Position numbers and translations under genes: made by a program. The notes under the pieces were generated by a model. The model did no database searches and was not told where the DNA came from. It saw only the letters and a list, made by a program, of their open reading frames with translations. From JAEUMD01 sp044222395 (GTDB taxonomy: Bacteria > Pseudomonadota > Alphaproteobacteria > Rhizobiales > Hyphomicrobiaceae): a stretch of 64,000 nt of DNA. The DNA is taken from NCBI GenBank assembly GCA_044222395.1, contig JBGANK010000014.1, positions 1-64,000 on the forward strand. Reading direction: 5' to 3'. Positions 24,266 to 33,001 of the stretch are shown one piece after another; positions within the stretch are counted from its first letter, which is position 1, and every line of letters begins with the position of its first letter.

Positions 24266-27142
24266 ATGCAGGAACGGCGACGGCAGGCGGCAGATGCCAC
24301 GGCAGCTACTGCAAGGCAGGCCGCCCCTGCGACTGCGGCTGGCGAGGCTCGCGACAATGATCTGCCCGAACTCCCGCCTGGCGCCGCCGATGCAGCCGCC
24401 GCGCGAGCGCGCGAGCTGGCCGAGGCCACACCCTCCATGGCGCAATACTTGGAAATCAAGGCCGCCAATCCCGACAGCCTGCTCTGGTACCGGATGGGTG
24501 ATTTTTACGAGCTGTTCTTCGAGGATGCCGTCGTCGCCTCGGCCGCGCTCGGCATCGTGCTGACAAAGCGCGGCAAGCATCTGGGCCAGGACATTCAGAT
24601 GTGCGGCGTGCCAATTCATCGTGCCGACGAATACCTGCAGCGTCTGATCCGCCAGGGCTACCGCGTCGCCGTGTGCGAGCAGTTGGAGGATCCTGCCGAG
24701 GCGCGCAAGCGCGGTTCAAAGGCCGTCGTCCGTCGCGATGTCGTCCGGTTGGTGACGCCGGGCACGCTGACCGAAGAAACACTGCTCGACGACAAGGCGC
24801 GCAACTATCTGACCGCGATCTTCCGCGCACCCGGTCCTGCAGGCGGAACTCTGATTGGCTCCCCACAGGTCGTGGCGCTGGCGTCCCTCGACATCTCGAC
24901 GGGCGAGTGCGAGATCGGCGAAGCGACCGGCGCTGACCTGCCGGGCGAACTCGTGCGTCTGTCTCCAGGCGAGGTGATCTGTTCGGACGCCCTTCTCGCC
25001 GAACCCGACTTCCGCCAATGGATCGAAATTGCCGGTGCTGCGGCGACGCCAGTTCCTACGGCGCATTTCGACAGCATCTCCGGCGAGCGTGGCTTGAAGC
25101 AGCGGCTGGGCGTCAACGAGCTCGGCGGCTTTGGCAACTTCACGCGCTCCGAACTTGCCGCGGTTGGCGCACTGCTCAAATACGTCGATCTTACGCAAAT
25201 TGGCAAACAGCCCGTGCTGCGTTCGCCCCGCCGTACCGGCGTCGAGGCAGCCCTCGTCATCGATGCGGCAAGTCGAGCCAGCCTGGAGCTGGTGCGTTCT
25301 ACTTCGGGTGAGAAGCGCGGCAGCCTTCTCGACGCCATCGACAGGACCGTGACCGGTCCCGGAGCACGCGAGCTGGCTGCGCGCCTGAGTGCTCCGCTGC
25401 GTGATGCCGGCAGCATCCACGCGCGCCTGGATGCCGTCGGCTATCTCGTCGAGACCGAAGCGTTGCGTGATGATCTGCGCGCGAGTCTCGGCGGCGCACC
25501 GGACATTGCTCGTGCCGTTTCGCGCCTTGCGTTCGGCCGCGGTGGCCCGCGCGACCTGGGCGCAATTCGCGATGCACTTGGCGCAGCAGAGCGGGCCGCC
25601 ACGCTGCTGATCGCTGGTGCAGGGCCGATGGGATTGCCGCAGGACCTCGCCCGCATCGCCCAATGCCTTGGCCGCGCTTCAGGTCCATTGGCCGACAATC
25701 TGGCGGCAGCGCTGGTCGAAGAGCTGCCATACTTGAAGCGCGACGGCGGCTTCGTCCGTGGCGGCTATTCGGCGGATCTGGATGCCGCTATCGAGCTGCG
25801 CGACAAGAGCCGCCAGGTGATGGCCGCACTCGAGGTGCGCTATGCCGAGGAAACCGGCATAAAGACGCTGAAGGTACGCCACAACAACATCCTCGGCTTC
25901 TTTATCGAGGTGACCCAGCTCAACGCCAAGCCGCTGCTGTCCGAGCCGTTGTCGGCCACCTTCCGTCATCGCCAGACAATGGCCAATGCGGTCCGCTTCA
26001 CCACCGCCGAGCTGATCGAGATCGAGGGCCGCATCGCATCCGCCGCCGAGCGCGCACTGGCCATCGAGCAGGAGGTGTTCGCCACGCTCGCCGCCGAGAT
26101 CGCCACTTCCGAACAGCAATTGAATGAGATTGCCGCCGCGCTCGCCGACCTCGACGTGACGGCCGCGCTGGCCGATCTCGCACATCGCGAGAACTATGTG
26201 CGCCCCGAGATCGACGACAGCGAAGTCTTCCAAATCCTTGGTGGCCGGCATCCGGTCGTCGAGCAGGCGCTCGCGGCTTCGCTGTCCGGTCCGTTCATCG
26301 ACAACGATTGCGTCTTGGGCCGCGCCGAAGTCTCCGCACCATGCGGCTTCGACGAAGGTAACGACGCGCGCATTTGGATCGTGACCGGCCCCAACATGGC
26401 GGGCAAGTCGACGTTCCTGCGCCAGAACGCCCTGATCACCGTGCTCGCGCAGATGGGCTCTTACGTGCCGGCCCGCTCCGCCCATATCGGCATCGTCGAT
26501 CGGCTGTTCTCGCGCGTCGGCGCCTCCGATGACATCGCCCGCGGCCGCTCCACGTTCATGGTCGAGATGGTGGAAACGGCCGGCATCCTCAATCAGGCGA
26601 CCAGCCGCTCACTCGTCATTCTTGACGAAATCGGTCGCGGCACCGCTACCTTCGATGGCCTGTCCATCGCCTGGGCGACCGTGGAGTATCTGCACGAGGT
26701 CTCGCGCTGTCGCGCCTTGTTCGCAACCCACTACCATGAGCTGACGGCGCTCGAGGGGCGATTGCCCGGAGTTGCCAACGTCACCGTCGACGTCAAGGAA
26801 TGGCGCGACGAGATCGTCTTCCTGCACAAGGTGAAGCCTGGCGCAGCCGACCGTTCCTACGGCATCCAGGTGGCCAAGCTCGCCGGCCTGCCGCATAGCG
26901 TCGTATCTCGCGCCGGCGAAGTATTGCAGCTTCTGGAGAACAGGGATGCGCGCCAGCGTGGCGCCGACGCTCTCGACGAGCTGCCGCTGTTCGCTGCCGC
27001 CCGGCCGAAATATCCACTTGCCGAGACGCGCGGACCATCGCCGGTCGAAAAAGCACTTGAAGGTCTCAATATTGACGAGCTTACGCCACGTGCCGCGCTT
27101 GAAGAGCTTTATCGATTGAAGGATACCTTGCGCAAATCGTGA
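24266..27142 (+). CDS. mutS: DNA mismatch repair ATPase MutS
   Basis: A 958-residue MutS. After a ~60-residue alanine-rich extension, the mismatch-binding domain I starts with 'SMAQYLEIKAANPDSLLWYR' and the Phe-x-Glu motif in 'MGDFYELFFEDA'. The ABC-type ATPase has Walker A 'GPNMAGKSTFLRQ' (~residue 707), 'ARGRSTFMVEM' signature and Walker B 'SLVILDEIGRGTATFDG', then 'FATHYHEL'. The C-terminus 'RAALEELYRLKDTLRK' carries the tetramerisation/MutL-contact helix. The ATG at 24266 is used; the preceding GTG at 24263 is in frame. The long N-terminal extension could mean that translation starts further in. A mutS-glnD order is conserved in Hyphomicrobiales. Confidence 0.97.
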   Translation: MQERRRQAADATAATARQAAPATAAGEARDNDLPELPPGAADAAAARARELAEATPSMAQYLEIKAANPDSLLWYRMGDFYELFFEDAVVASAALGIVLTKRGKHLGQDIQMCGVPIHRADEYLQRLIRQGYRVAVCEQLEDPAEARKRGSKAVVRRDVVRLVTPGTLTEETLLDDKARNYLTAIFRAPGPAGGTLIGSPQVVALASLDISTGECEIGEATGADLPGELVRLSPGEVICSDALLAEPDFRQWIEIAGAAATPVPTAHFDSISGERGLKQRLGVNELGGFGNFTRSELAAVGALLKYVDLTQIGKQPVLRSPRRTGVEAALVIDAASRASLELVRSTSGEKRGSLLDAIDRTVTGPGARELAARLSAPLRDAGSIHARLDAVGYLVETEALRDDLRASLGGAPDIARAVSRLAFGRGGPRDLGAIRDALGAAERAATLLIAGAGPMGLPQDLARIAQCLGRASGPLADNLAAALVEELPYLKRDGGFVRGGYSADLDAAIELRDKSRQVMAALEVRYAEETGIKTLKVRHNNILGFFIEVTQLNAKPLLSEPLSATFRHRQTMANAVRFTTAELIEIEGRIASAAERALAIEQEVFATLAAEIATSEQQLNEIAAALADLDVTAALADLAHRENYVRPEIDDSEVFQILGGRHPVVEQALAASLSGPFIDNDCVLGRAEVSAPCGFDEGNDARIWIVTGPNMAGKSTFLRQNALITVLAQMGSYVPARSAHIGIVDRLFSRVGASDDIARGRSTFMVEMVETAGILNQATSRSLVILDEIGRGTATFDGLSIAWATVEYLHEVSRCRALFATHYHELTALEGRLPGVANVTVDVKEWRDEIVFLHKVKPGAADRSYGIQVAKLAGLPHSVVSRAGEVLQLLENRDARQRGADALDELPLFAAARPKYPLAETRGPSPVEKALEGLNIDELTPRAALEELYRLKDTLRKS

Positions 27143-27238
27143 GCCCGTGGCGTAGTCGCGCCCCGAACGACGGACCGAAGCTGCACTGCGCATTTTCGCC
27201 CTCAAGGATTGCACCTGACGCCGGAGCTTCAAGCCCCT

Positions 27239-30019
27239 ATGCTGGCCGACATGGATAAGCCGCTCGAATTGTCCGCACCCTATTTCGACCCGCGTGCGCT
27301 GCGCCACGAGCTGGCGGCACTGGCGCAATCCGCACCTGCCGCGCCGGAGGCGCGCGGCCAGGTTCTCGATCGCTTGAAGCAGATCGTTGCCGATGCGCGT
27401 ACGGCAGCGCAGACCGGCCTCAACGCGGACGGCAACGGGCGGCGCTGCGCCGCCGGGCTTTCCGTCTTTCAGGACGAGTTGATCCGGCTGATTTTCGACT
27501 ACATCACCACGCATATTTATCGCGCTACGAATCCGTCCGAGGCCGAGCGCATGGCGATCGTGGCGACCGGCGGCTACGGTCGCGGCCTGCTCGCTCCGGG
27601 TTCCGACATCGACCTGCTGTTCCTGCTTCCCTACAAGCAGACGCCGTGGGGCGAGAGCGTCGCCGAATACATGCTCTACCTGCTCTGGGATCTGGGCTTC
27701 AAGGTCGGCCACGCCACGCGCAACGTCGACCAGTGTGTCAAGCTGTCGAAAGCCGATCTGACGATCCGCACCGCGATCCTGGACAGCCGCTTCATTCTCG
27801 GTGACGCCCAGCTGTTTGCCGAGCTTGAGCAGCGCTTCCGCTCGGAGGTCGTGCGCAATACCGCACGCGCTTTCATCGATGCGAAGATGCAGGAGCGCGA
27901 CGATCGCCACAAGCGCTCTGGCGAGTCACGTTACCGCGTCGAGCCCAACATCAAGGACGGCAAGGGCGGATTGCGCGATCTCCACACTCTGCACTGGATG
28001 TCGAAGTACCTCTACAACGAAGGCGTCGGTCCGGCGATGGTATCGGCGGGGATATTCACCGCGGACGAGGTGCACACTTTCGAGAAGTGCGAGGATTTCC
28101 TCTGGACGGTTCGCTGCTACTTGCACTTTCTCACCGGGCGGCCCGTCGAGCGATTGTCGTTCGACGTCCAGGTGCCGATGGCCGAGCGCTTAGGCTACAA
28201 GCGGCACGGCGGTTTGCACGCCGTCGAGCGCTTCATGAAGCACTACTTCCTGGTCGCAAAGGATGTCGGCGATCTGACGACCATTCTCTGCAACACGCTT
28301 GAGATCCAGCAGCTCAAGACATCGCCGGGTCTCAACCGTCTCTTGAACCCGTTGTCCTGGCGGACGCGGCGCGAGGTGCGCCAGCGCACCGACTTCAAGA
28401 TCGAGAACGATCGCATCAATGTCCGCGACAAGGAGGTCTTCAAGCGCGATCCCATCAATATCATCCGCTTCTTCGCCCAGGCGGAGCATACAGATACTTA
28501 TCTGCACCCCGACGCATTGCGCCTCATCCGCAGTTCCCTGTCCAGCGTCAACCACTCGCTGCAGGCTGACCCGGAGGCGAACCGAATTTTCCTCGAGCTG
28601 CTGACCGGCCACGTCAATCCCGAGGACACGCTTCGCCGCATGAGCGAGGCGGGCGTGCTCGCGCGCTTCATTCCCGCCTACCGTCGCGTCGTCGGCATGA
28701 TGCAGTTCAACATGTACCACCACTTCACAGTGGACGAGCATCTCCTGCGCACGGTTGGCAAGCTGACCGAGATCGAGCGCGGCGTCTCGGTCGGCGAATT
28801 GCCCTTGTCGACGGAAATCATCAAGACGATCAAGAACAGGCGCGCGCTGTTCGTAGCGGCTTTCCTGCACGACATCGGCAAGGGTCGCAGCGAGGACCAT
28901 TCCATCGTCGGCGCCCGCATCGCGCGCGATCTGTGTCCGCGGTTGGGCCTGTCGAAGTCGGAGACCGAGACGGTCGTGTGGCTGATCGAGCAGCACCTGA
29001 CCATGAGCAACATCGCTCAGAGCCGCGACATCACCGACCCCAAGACGATTCGCGATTTCTCCGAGATCGTGCAGAGCATCGAGCGCCTAAAGTTGCTGCT
29101 GTTGTTGACGGTTGCCGACATACGCGCCGTCGGCCCCGGTACATGGAACGGCTGGAAGGGCCAGCTGTTGCGCACGCTCTATTACGAGACCGAGGCGGTC
29201 CTGACCGGCGGACACGGTGGATCCGGCCGCACCCAGCAGATCACCGAGGCCAAGGAAACGCTGAAGCTGGCGCTCCCCGATCTCGATCCCAATTTCGTTG
29301 CCGAGCACCTTGAGCGCTTCTATCCCGACTACTGGCTGCGGTTCGATACGCGCCAGCACGTCGAGCACGCGCACCTGATGCACAGTGCGAAGGCCAGGGA
29401 CGCGAAGCTGATGACGGACTTCCATAGCGATGCCTTCACGGCGATTACTGAGCTGACCGTCTTCGCCCCCAATCACCCGCGGCTCTTGGCGCTGTTCGCC
29501 GGCGCATGCGCAGCAGCCGGCGCCAACATCATGGGCGCTCACATCACCACGACGCGCGACGGCTTCGCCCTCGACACGTTCCTCCTGCAACGAGAGTTGC
29601 CGGACGATGCCGACGAGAACCGCCGCGCCGGTCGCATCGGCGCGACCATCGAGAAGCTCCTGAAAGGCGAGGCGCGCCTGAAGACGCTGCTGGAAAAGCG
29701 CCGGCCGCAGGAGCGCCGCGTCGAGGCATTCTCCGTCGCGCCCGACGTCGTCATCGACAATTCTTTGTCCGACCAGTTCACGGTGATCGAGGTCGCCGGC
29801 CGCGATCGCCCCGGCCTGCTCTACGACCTGACGAGCGCACTCTCCGATCTCAACCTCGACATCTCCTCCGCGCACATCACGACCTTCGGTGAGAAAGCTG
29901 TCGATGCCTTCTACGTCACCGACCTCACGTCCAAGAAGATCGTCAGCGAGCAGCGCCAGAAGGTGATCGAGAAGACCTTGTGCGCGGTTCTGCACGGTCC
30001 TGGCGCCGAATCGGCGTAG
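27239..30019 (+). CDS. glnD: Bifunctional [protein-PII] uridylyltransferase / uridylyl-removing enzyme GlnD
   Basis: A ~926-residue nitrogen-status sensor that uridylylates PII proteins when glutamine is low and removes UMP when it is high. The nucleotidyltransferase domain has the G-G-x-G-R-x(n)-S-D-x-D motif ('GGYGRGLLAPGSDIDLLFL', ~residues 111-129). The HD domain for the reverse reaction has 'FLHDIGKGRSEDHS' (~residue 540). Two C-terminal ACT domains ('TELTVFAPNHPRLLALFAGA' and 'FTVIEVAGRDRPGLLYDLTSA') bind glutamine. Start choice is uncertain: ATG 27239 is used, TTG 27209 and ATG 27251 are alternatives, none with a clear Shine-Dalgarno. It is 97 bp downstream of mutS and convergent with the next gene. 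Confidence 0.97.
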   Translation: MLADMDKPLELSAPYFDPRALRHELAALAQSAPAAPEARGQVLDRLKQIVADARTAAQTGLNADGNGRRCAAGLSVFQDELIRLIFDYITTHIYRATNPSEAERMAIVATGGYGRGLLAPGSDIDLLFLLPYKQTPWGESVAEYMLYLLWDLGFKVGHATRNVDQCVKLSKADLTIRTAILDSRFILGDAQLFAELEQRFRSEVVRNTARAFIDAKMQERDDRHKRSGESRYRVEPNIKDGKGGLRDLHTLHWMSKYLYNEGVGPAMVSAGIFTADEVHTFEKCEDFLWTVRCYLHFLTGRPVERLSFDVQVPMAERLGYKRHGGLHAVERFMKHYFLVAKDVGDLTTILCNTLEIQQLKTSPGLNRLLNPLSWRTRREVRQRTDFKIENDRINVRDKEVFKRDPINIIRFFAQAEHTDTYLHPDALRLIRSSLSSVNHSLQADPEANRIFLELLTGHVNPEDTLRRMSEAGVLARFIPAYRRVVGMMQFNMYHHFTVDEHLLRTVGKLTEIERGVSVGELPLSTEIIKTIKNRRALFVAAFLHDIGKGRSEDHSIVGARIARDLCPRLGLSKSETETVVWLIEQHLTMSNIAQSRDITDPKTIRDFSEIVQSIERLKLLLLLTVADIRAVGPGTWNGWKGQLLRTLYYETEAVLTGGHGGSGRTQQITEAKETLKLALPDLDPNFVAEHLERFYPDYWLRFDTRQHVEHAHLMHSAKARDAKLMTDFHSDAFTAITELTVFAPNHPRLLALFAGACAAAGANIMGAHITTTRDGFALDTFLLQRELPDDADENRRAGRIGATIEKLLKGEARLKTLLEKRRPQERRVEAFSVAPDVVIDNSLSDQFTVIEVAGRDRPGLLYDLTSALSDLNLDISSAHITTFGEKAVDAFYVTDLTSKKIVSEQRQKVIEKTLCAVLHGPGAESA

Positions 30020-30041
30020 CCGGCGCGCGAACGCTTCGTCA

Positions 30042-30060
30042 AAGGCGCAGCGTGCGCCTT
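30042..30060. terminator. Possible bidirectional terminator hairpin between glnD and the acyltransferase-like gene
   Basis: AAGGCGCA-gcg-TGCGCCTT is a perfect 8-bp stem with a 3-nt loop located between two convergent stops (it overlaps the first base of the minus-strand stop). The T-run on either side is very short, so it may be inefficient or only stabilise 3' ends. Confidence 0.4.
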
Positions 30061-31343
30061 CAGTTCGCCGCAGGCAGGTACTCAACCTTGTCGCCGAGGA
30101 CGCGCAGATCCGGATCGACATCCTCGAACGACAGCTTGGGCGCAATCCAGCGGACCAGCGGTCCGATGATGCCGCCGGTGTACTTGCAGTAGACCCACGA
30201 GCGCCTGAGCTTGCAGCCCAGCCGCAGTTTAACTGCATACGTGGTCTGCCCGGTCTGCAAGTTCGCGATCCCGTTCTCGATGCAGAATCGCACGACCGTC
30301 ATCCAGTTGACGAAGTAGAGATTGCGTGACCGCGCCACCTCGTAATCCATGCCGACGAACTTGCCGATCACCTTGTCCTTCTCGACCAGGATCAGGTTGA
30401 AACTAACGAGGCGTCCGTCGAGGCGGGTCAGCATCACCCTTGCCTTGCCGTTCGACTTGGCCATCACCTCGCGGAAATAGGCCTCTGGCACCTCGTCGAA
30501 CGCCTCATAGCTTGCCTTGCGGTTGGCGCGTGTTGCGCGGTAGAGCGCGATGATTTCCTCGTAGACGTCATCGACGTTGTCACGGAATTCGATCTGCAGA
30601 TCCTTGGCCTGCTTCAGCTTGCGGCGGATATCCTTGCGCAGGTTCGCCGACAGGCTCGCGATATAGTCGTCGAAGGTGCTGTAGGGCAGCGGCAGCATCG
30701 CCACAGGCAGCGATGCCAGCCGCGCAAAGCCGAAGGCATTGAAGGATGCGCCGACGCTTTCGGCATCTGAGTCTCGGACATCCTTGAGCGCCAGGATCTT
30801 GATACCATTCGCCTTTGCATTGCCCTCCAGGGCGTGCAGCAGGGCGCCGGTCGCACGCGCGCGCTGCTCGTCGCCAAGCGTCGGATCAATGCCGATCGGG
30901 CACTCCTCGGTCATCGGCGAGCCGAGGCCCAGTACAGGAATCTTGATCAGGCGAGGTGCGTGCATTGCCAGCCAGTCCCCGATCCGCTTCATCGCCTGCG
31001 GCAGCGTCATGTCGAGTCGGTAGTCGAGCTGGAACACCGGCGCCGCGGCGATCAGACGTCCGTTGTCGTAGGCGGCGACTGCAGAGAACGTGAAGTGCGT
31101 CGAACCCGACAGCTCGCAGCCGCGGAAGTAGCCCCAATCCTCCGCGGCGCCGGGAAACAGCCGGTTCCAGGCATCCTCGGCAATCTCGGTGATGCTCTCG
31201 TGATGACGAATCGAGAAGCCGTCATGCGTCATCGGCATCGCCGTTTCCCGCGCGCGTCGCCGCAGTCCGGGTGCGTTGGTAAGATCGAGCGCAGGCATCA
31301 GGCGCGGCGCGTCAGCTGACAGATGGGCGGTAGCCTGGGTCAT
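30060..31343 (-). CDS. GNAT-fold protein of the BioF2-like / Acetyltransf_6 family
   Basis: A 427-residue protein with two GNAT-like halves, similar in pattern to the 'peptidogalycan biosysnthesis/ CelD-BioF2' acyltransferases. Recognisable pieces are 'CELSGSTHFTFSAVAAYDNGRLIAAAPVFQLDYRLDM', 'SLSANLRKDIRRKLKQAKDLQIEF', 'IALYRATRANRKASYEAFDEVPEAYF' and 'ARVMLTRLDGRLVSFNLILVEKDKVIGKFVGMDYE' (described here in pieces). Such enzymes use acyl- or aminoacyl-CoA/tRNA donors; the substrate is unknown. Start 31343 was chosen because GAGGG sits 8 nt before it; ATG 31352 and 31565 are alternatives. It is divergent from an FAD oxidoreductase gene, and the pair interrupts the usual glnD-murJ neighbourhood. 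Confidence 0.75.
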   Translation of the reverse strand: MTQATAHLSADAPRLMPALDLTNAPGLRRRARETAMPMTHDGFSIRHHESITEIAEDAWNRLFPGAAEDWGYFRGCELSGSTHFTFSAVAAYDNGRLIAAAPVFQLDYRLDMTLPQAMKRIGDWLAMHAPRLIKIPVLGLGSPMTEECPIGIDPTLGDEQRARATGALLHALEGNAKANGIKILALKDVRDSDAESVGASFNAFGFARLASLPVAMLPLPYSTFDDYIASLSANLRKDIRRKLKQAKDLQIEFRDNVDDVYEEIIALYRATRANRKASYEAFDEVPEAYFREVMAKSNGKARVMLTRLDGRLVSFNLILVEKDKVIGKFVGMDYEVARSRNLYFVNWMTVVRFCIENGIANLQTGQTTYAVKLRLGCKLRRSWVYCKYTGGIIGPLVRWIAPKLSFEDVDPDLRVLGDKVEYLPAAN

Positions 31344-31548
31344 CTCGGTCATCCCTCGTTTACCTTTCCGGTTCGCCGGCGAACGCTGTGATCCATCCGG
31401 CCATCGCAACTCCATGCCGTCATAAATCGTCGATCGGCACGCCCGCCGCAGTTCCCGTTGGAACAGTTCCCCGGGAAACAGCGCCGCCGTCGCCGCGCGC
31501 TTAACGTTTGGCAATCGAATTGAGCTGCAGCCCAACCGGAGCCGTTCC

Positions 31549-32943
31549 ATGATCGCCATCGCCAACCCCAGGACGTCGTCCGAGATCGAACCGGCGCCGG
31601 GTCCGCACGCCGAGATTGGCCATCGCGTCGAGCGCAGCTACTGGCAGCGCATCGGTGCCATGCCGAAAGCCACAACGAGTGGCGAGCTGCCCGCTCGTGC
31701 CCAATACGTCATCATCGGCGGAGGTCTCGCCGGCCTCTCGACCGCATTGCGCATGAAGGAGATGGCACCCGATGCCGACATCGTCCTGCTCGAGGCCAAG
31801 TCGGTTGGCTACGGCGCCAGCGGCCGCAACGGCGGTCTGATTTCGCCGCTGCCGGCTCCAGTATGGCTCGCGACAGCGCTCCACGATGACGCTCACAGCC
31901 GCGCGCTGCGCCTGCTCAATCGCAAGGTTGGCGAGGCGGCAGTCTGGGCAAGCAAGCTGGCTCCCGATGCAGAAGTCACGGGCACCGCGCTCGCGCTGGA
32001 GGCAAAGGGCAGCATCACCGATGCGGGTCTCGCGCACGTCGGTCGCACATTGCGTCATGCTGGCATCGAACATCGCTTCCCGGTCGGCGAATTGAATGAC
32101 GGACCGCGCGCTCTTCATCTCGCCGCCTACACGGTCAATCCCTATAAGCTCGTACGCGGTCTCGCCGCCGCGGCCCGCGCACGCGGAATTTCGATCATCG
32201 AGGGCGCGCCGGTGCGGGAAATCGAGGAGCATCACGAAGGCGGCGCCACGATCCTCCTTCGCGATGGCCGCCGCATCGATGCCGCGACAGTGGTCCTCGC
32301 CACCAACGCCTATACGCCCTCGATTGCCATGCGCGAGCCCGCGCGTGCCAGGGTCGTGCACAACTACATGCTGGCGACCGAGCTGCTACCGCCGCGGACG
32401 CTCAAGCGTTTGACGGAAGCCGGTCAGGCGTCCGGCCAGTTCGTCGTAGAGCTCAACGCCGCCTACGTCTTCTATCGCGTGCATGACGGCCGGCTCGTAT
32501 TCGGCGGCATCGAGAAGCTGCAGGACGCCAACGCCGGCGATCTCGACGTGCCCACCGTGGTCATGCGTGGACTTCGCAAGCATCTGGCTCAGACCCTGGC
32601 GGGCTCGCCGTTGCCGCCGATCGCGGAGGCCTGGGGCGGCCGCTTCCACATGACGGCAACCGATCTGCCCATCATCCGCCGCTCAGCCGTATCGCCGTCG
32701 ATCGTGCTCAACATTGGCTACGGCGGTACCGGCGTCGCGCTCACCTTGTCGCTGGCTCCCGTCGTCGCCGCCATCGCCCTTGGCCGCGACATTGCAGATC
32801 GCGAGCTTGCCGAAATCTACGCGACCATGCGCAATACGCGCGTGCCCATCGTTGGGGCATTGCGGTTCGCCGCTGGCGTCGTCGCAACCTGCATTTCGGA
32901 GCGCTTTGCGCGGCAGCCCGGCCACGCAGGCGAGGTCGCGTGA
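31549..32943 (+). CDS. FAD-dependent oxidoreductase, glycine/D-amino-acid oxidase (DadA/PuuB-like) family
   Basis: A 464-residue DAO-family flavoprotein. The dinucleotide motif 'YVIIGGGLAGLSTALRM' (~residues 53-69), then 'YGASGRNGGLISPL' and the C-terminal FAD contact 'NIGYGGTGVALTLSLAP' are characteristic. The SGRNGG form is typical of gamma-glutamylputrescine oxidase-like and related amine or sarcosine oxidases, so an amine substrate is likely. Start 31549 is kept; the leader of ~50 residues has no signal peptide. It is divergent from the acyltransferase-like gene with a 205-bp shared upstream region, suggesting joint control. Confidence 0.85.
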   Translation: MIAIANPRTSSEIEPAPGPHAEIGHRVERSYWQRIGAMPKATTSGELPARAQYVIIGGGLAGLSTALRMKEMAPDADIVLLEAKSVGYGASGRNGGLISPLPAPVWLATALHDDAHSRALRLLNRKVGEAAVWASKLAPDAEVTGTALALEAKGSITDAGLAHVGRTLRHAGIEHRFPVGELNDGPRALHLAAYTVNPYKLVRGLAAAARARGISIIEGAPVREIEEHHEGGATILLRDGRRIDAATVVLATNAYTPSIAMREPARARVVHNYMLATELLPPRTLKRLTEAGQASGQFVVELNAAYVFYRVHDGRLVFGGIEKLQDANAGDLDVPTVVMRGLRKHLAQTLAGSPLPPIAEAWGGRFHMTATDLPIIRRSAVSPSIVLNIGYGGTGVALTLSLAPVVAAIALGRDIADRELAEIYATMRNTRVPIVGALRFAAGVVATCISERFARQPGHAGEVA

Positions 32944-33001
32944 CAAGCGTATCGCGCCCGGCCTTGCCAGCGTGAGGCGGCTCGGATAACTCCTCTGCCT
33001 C

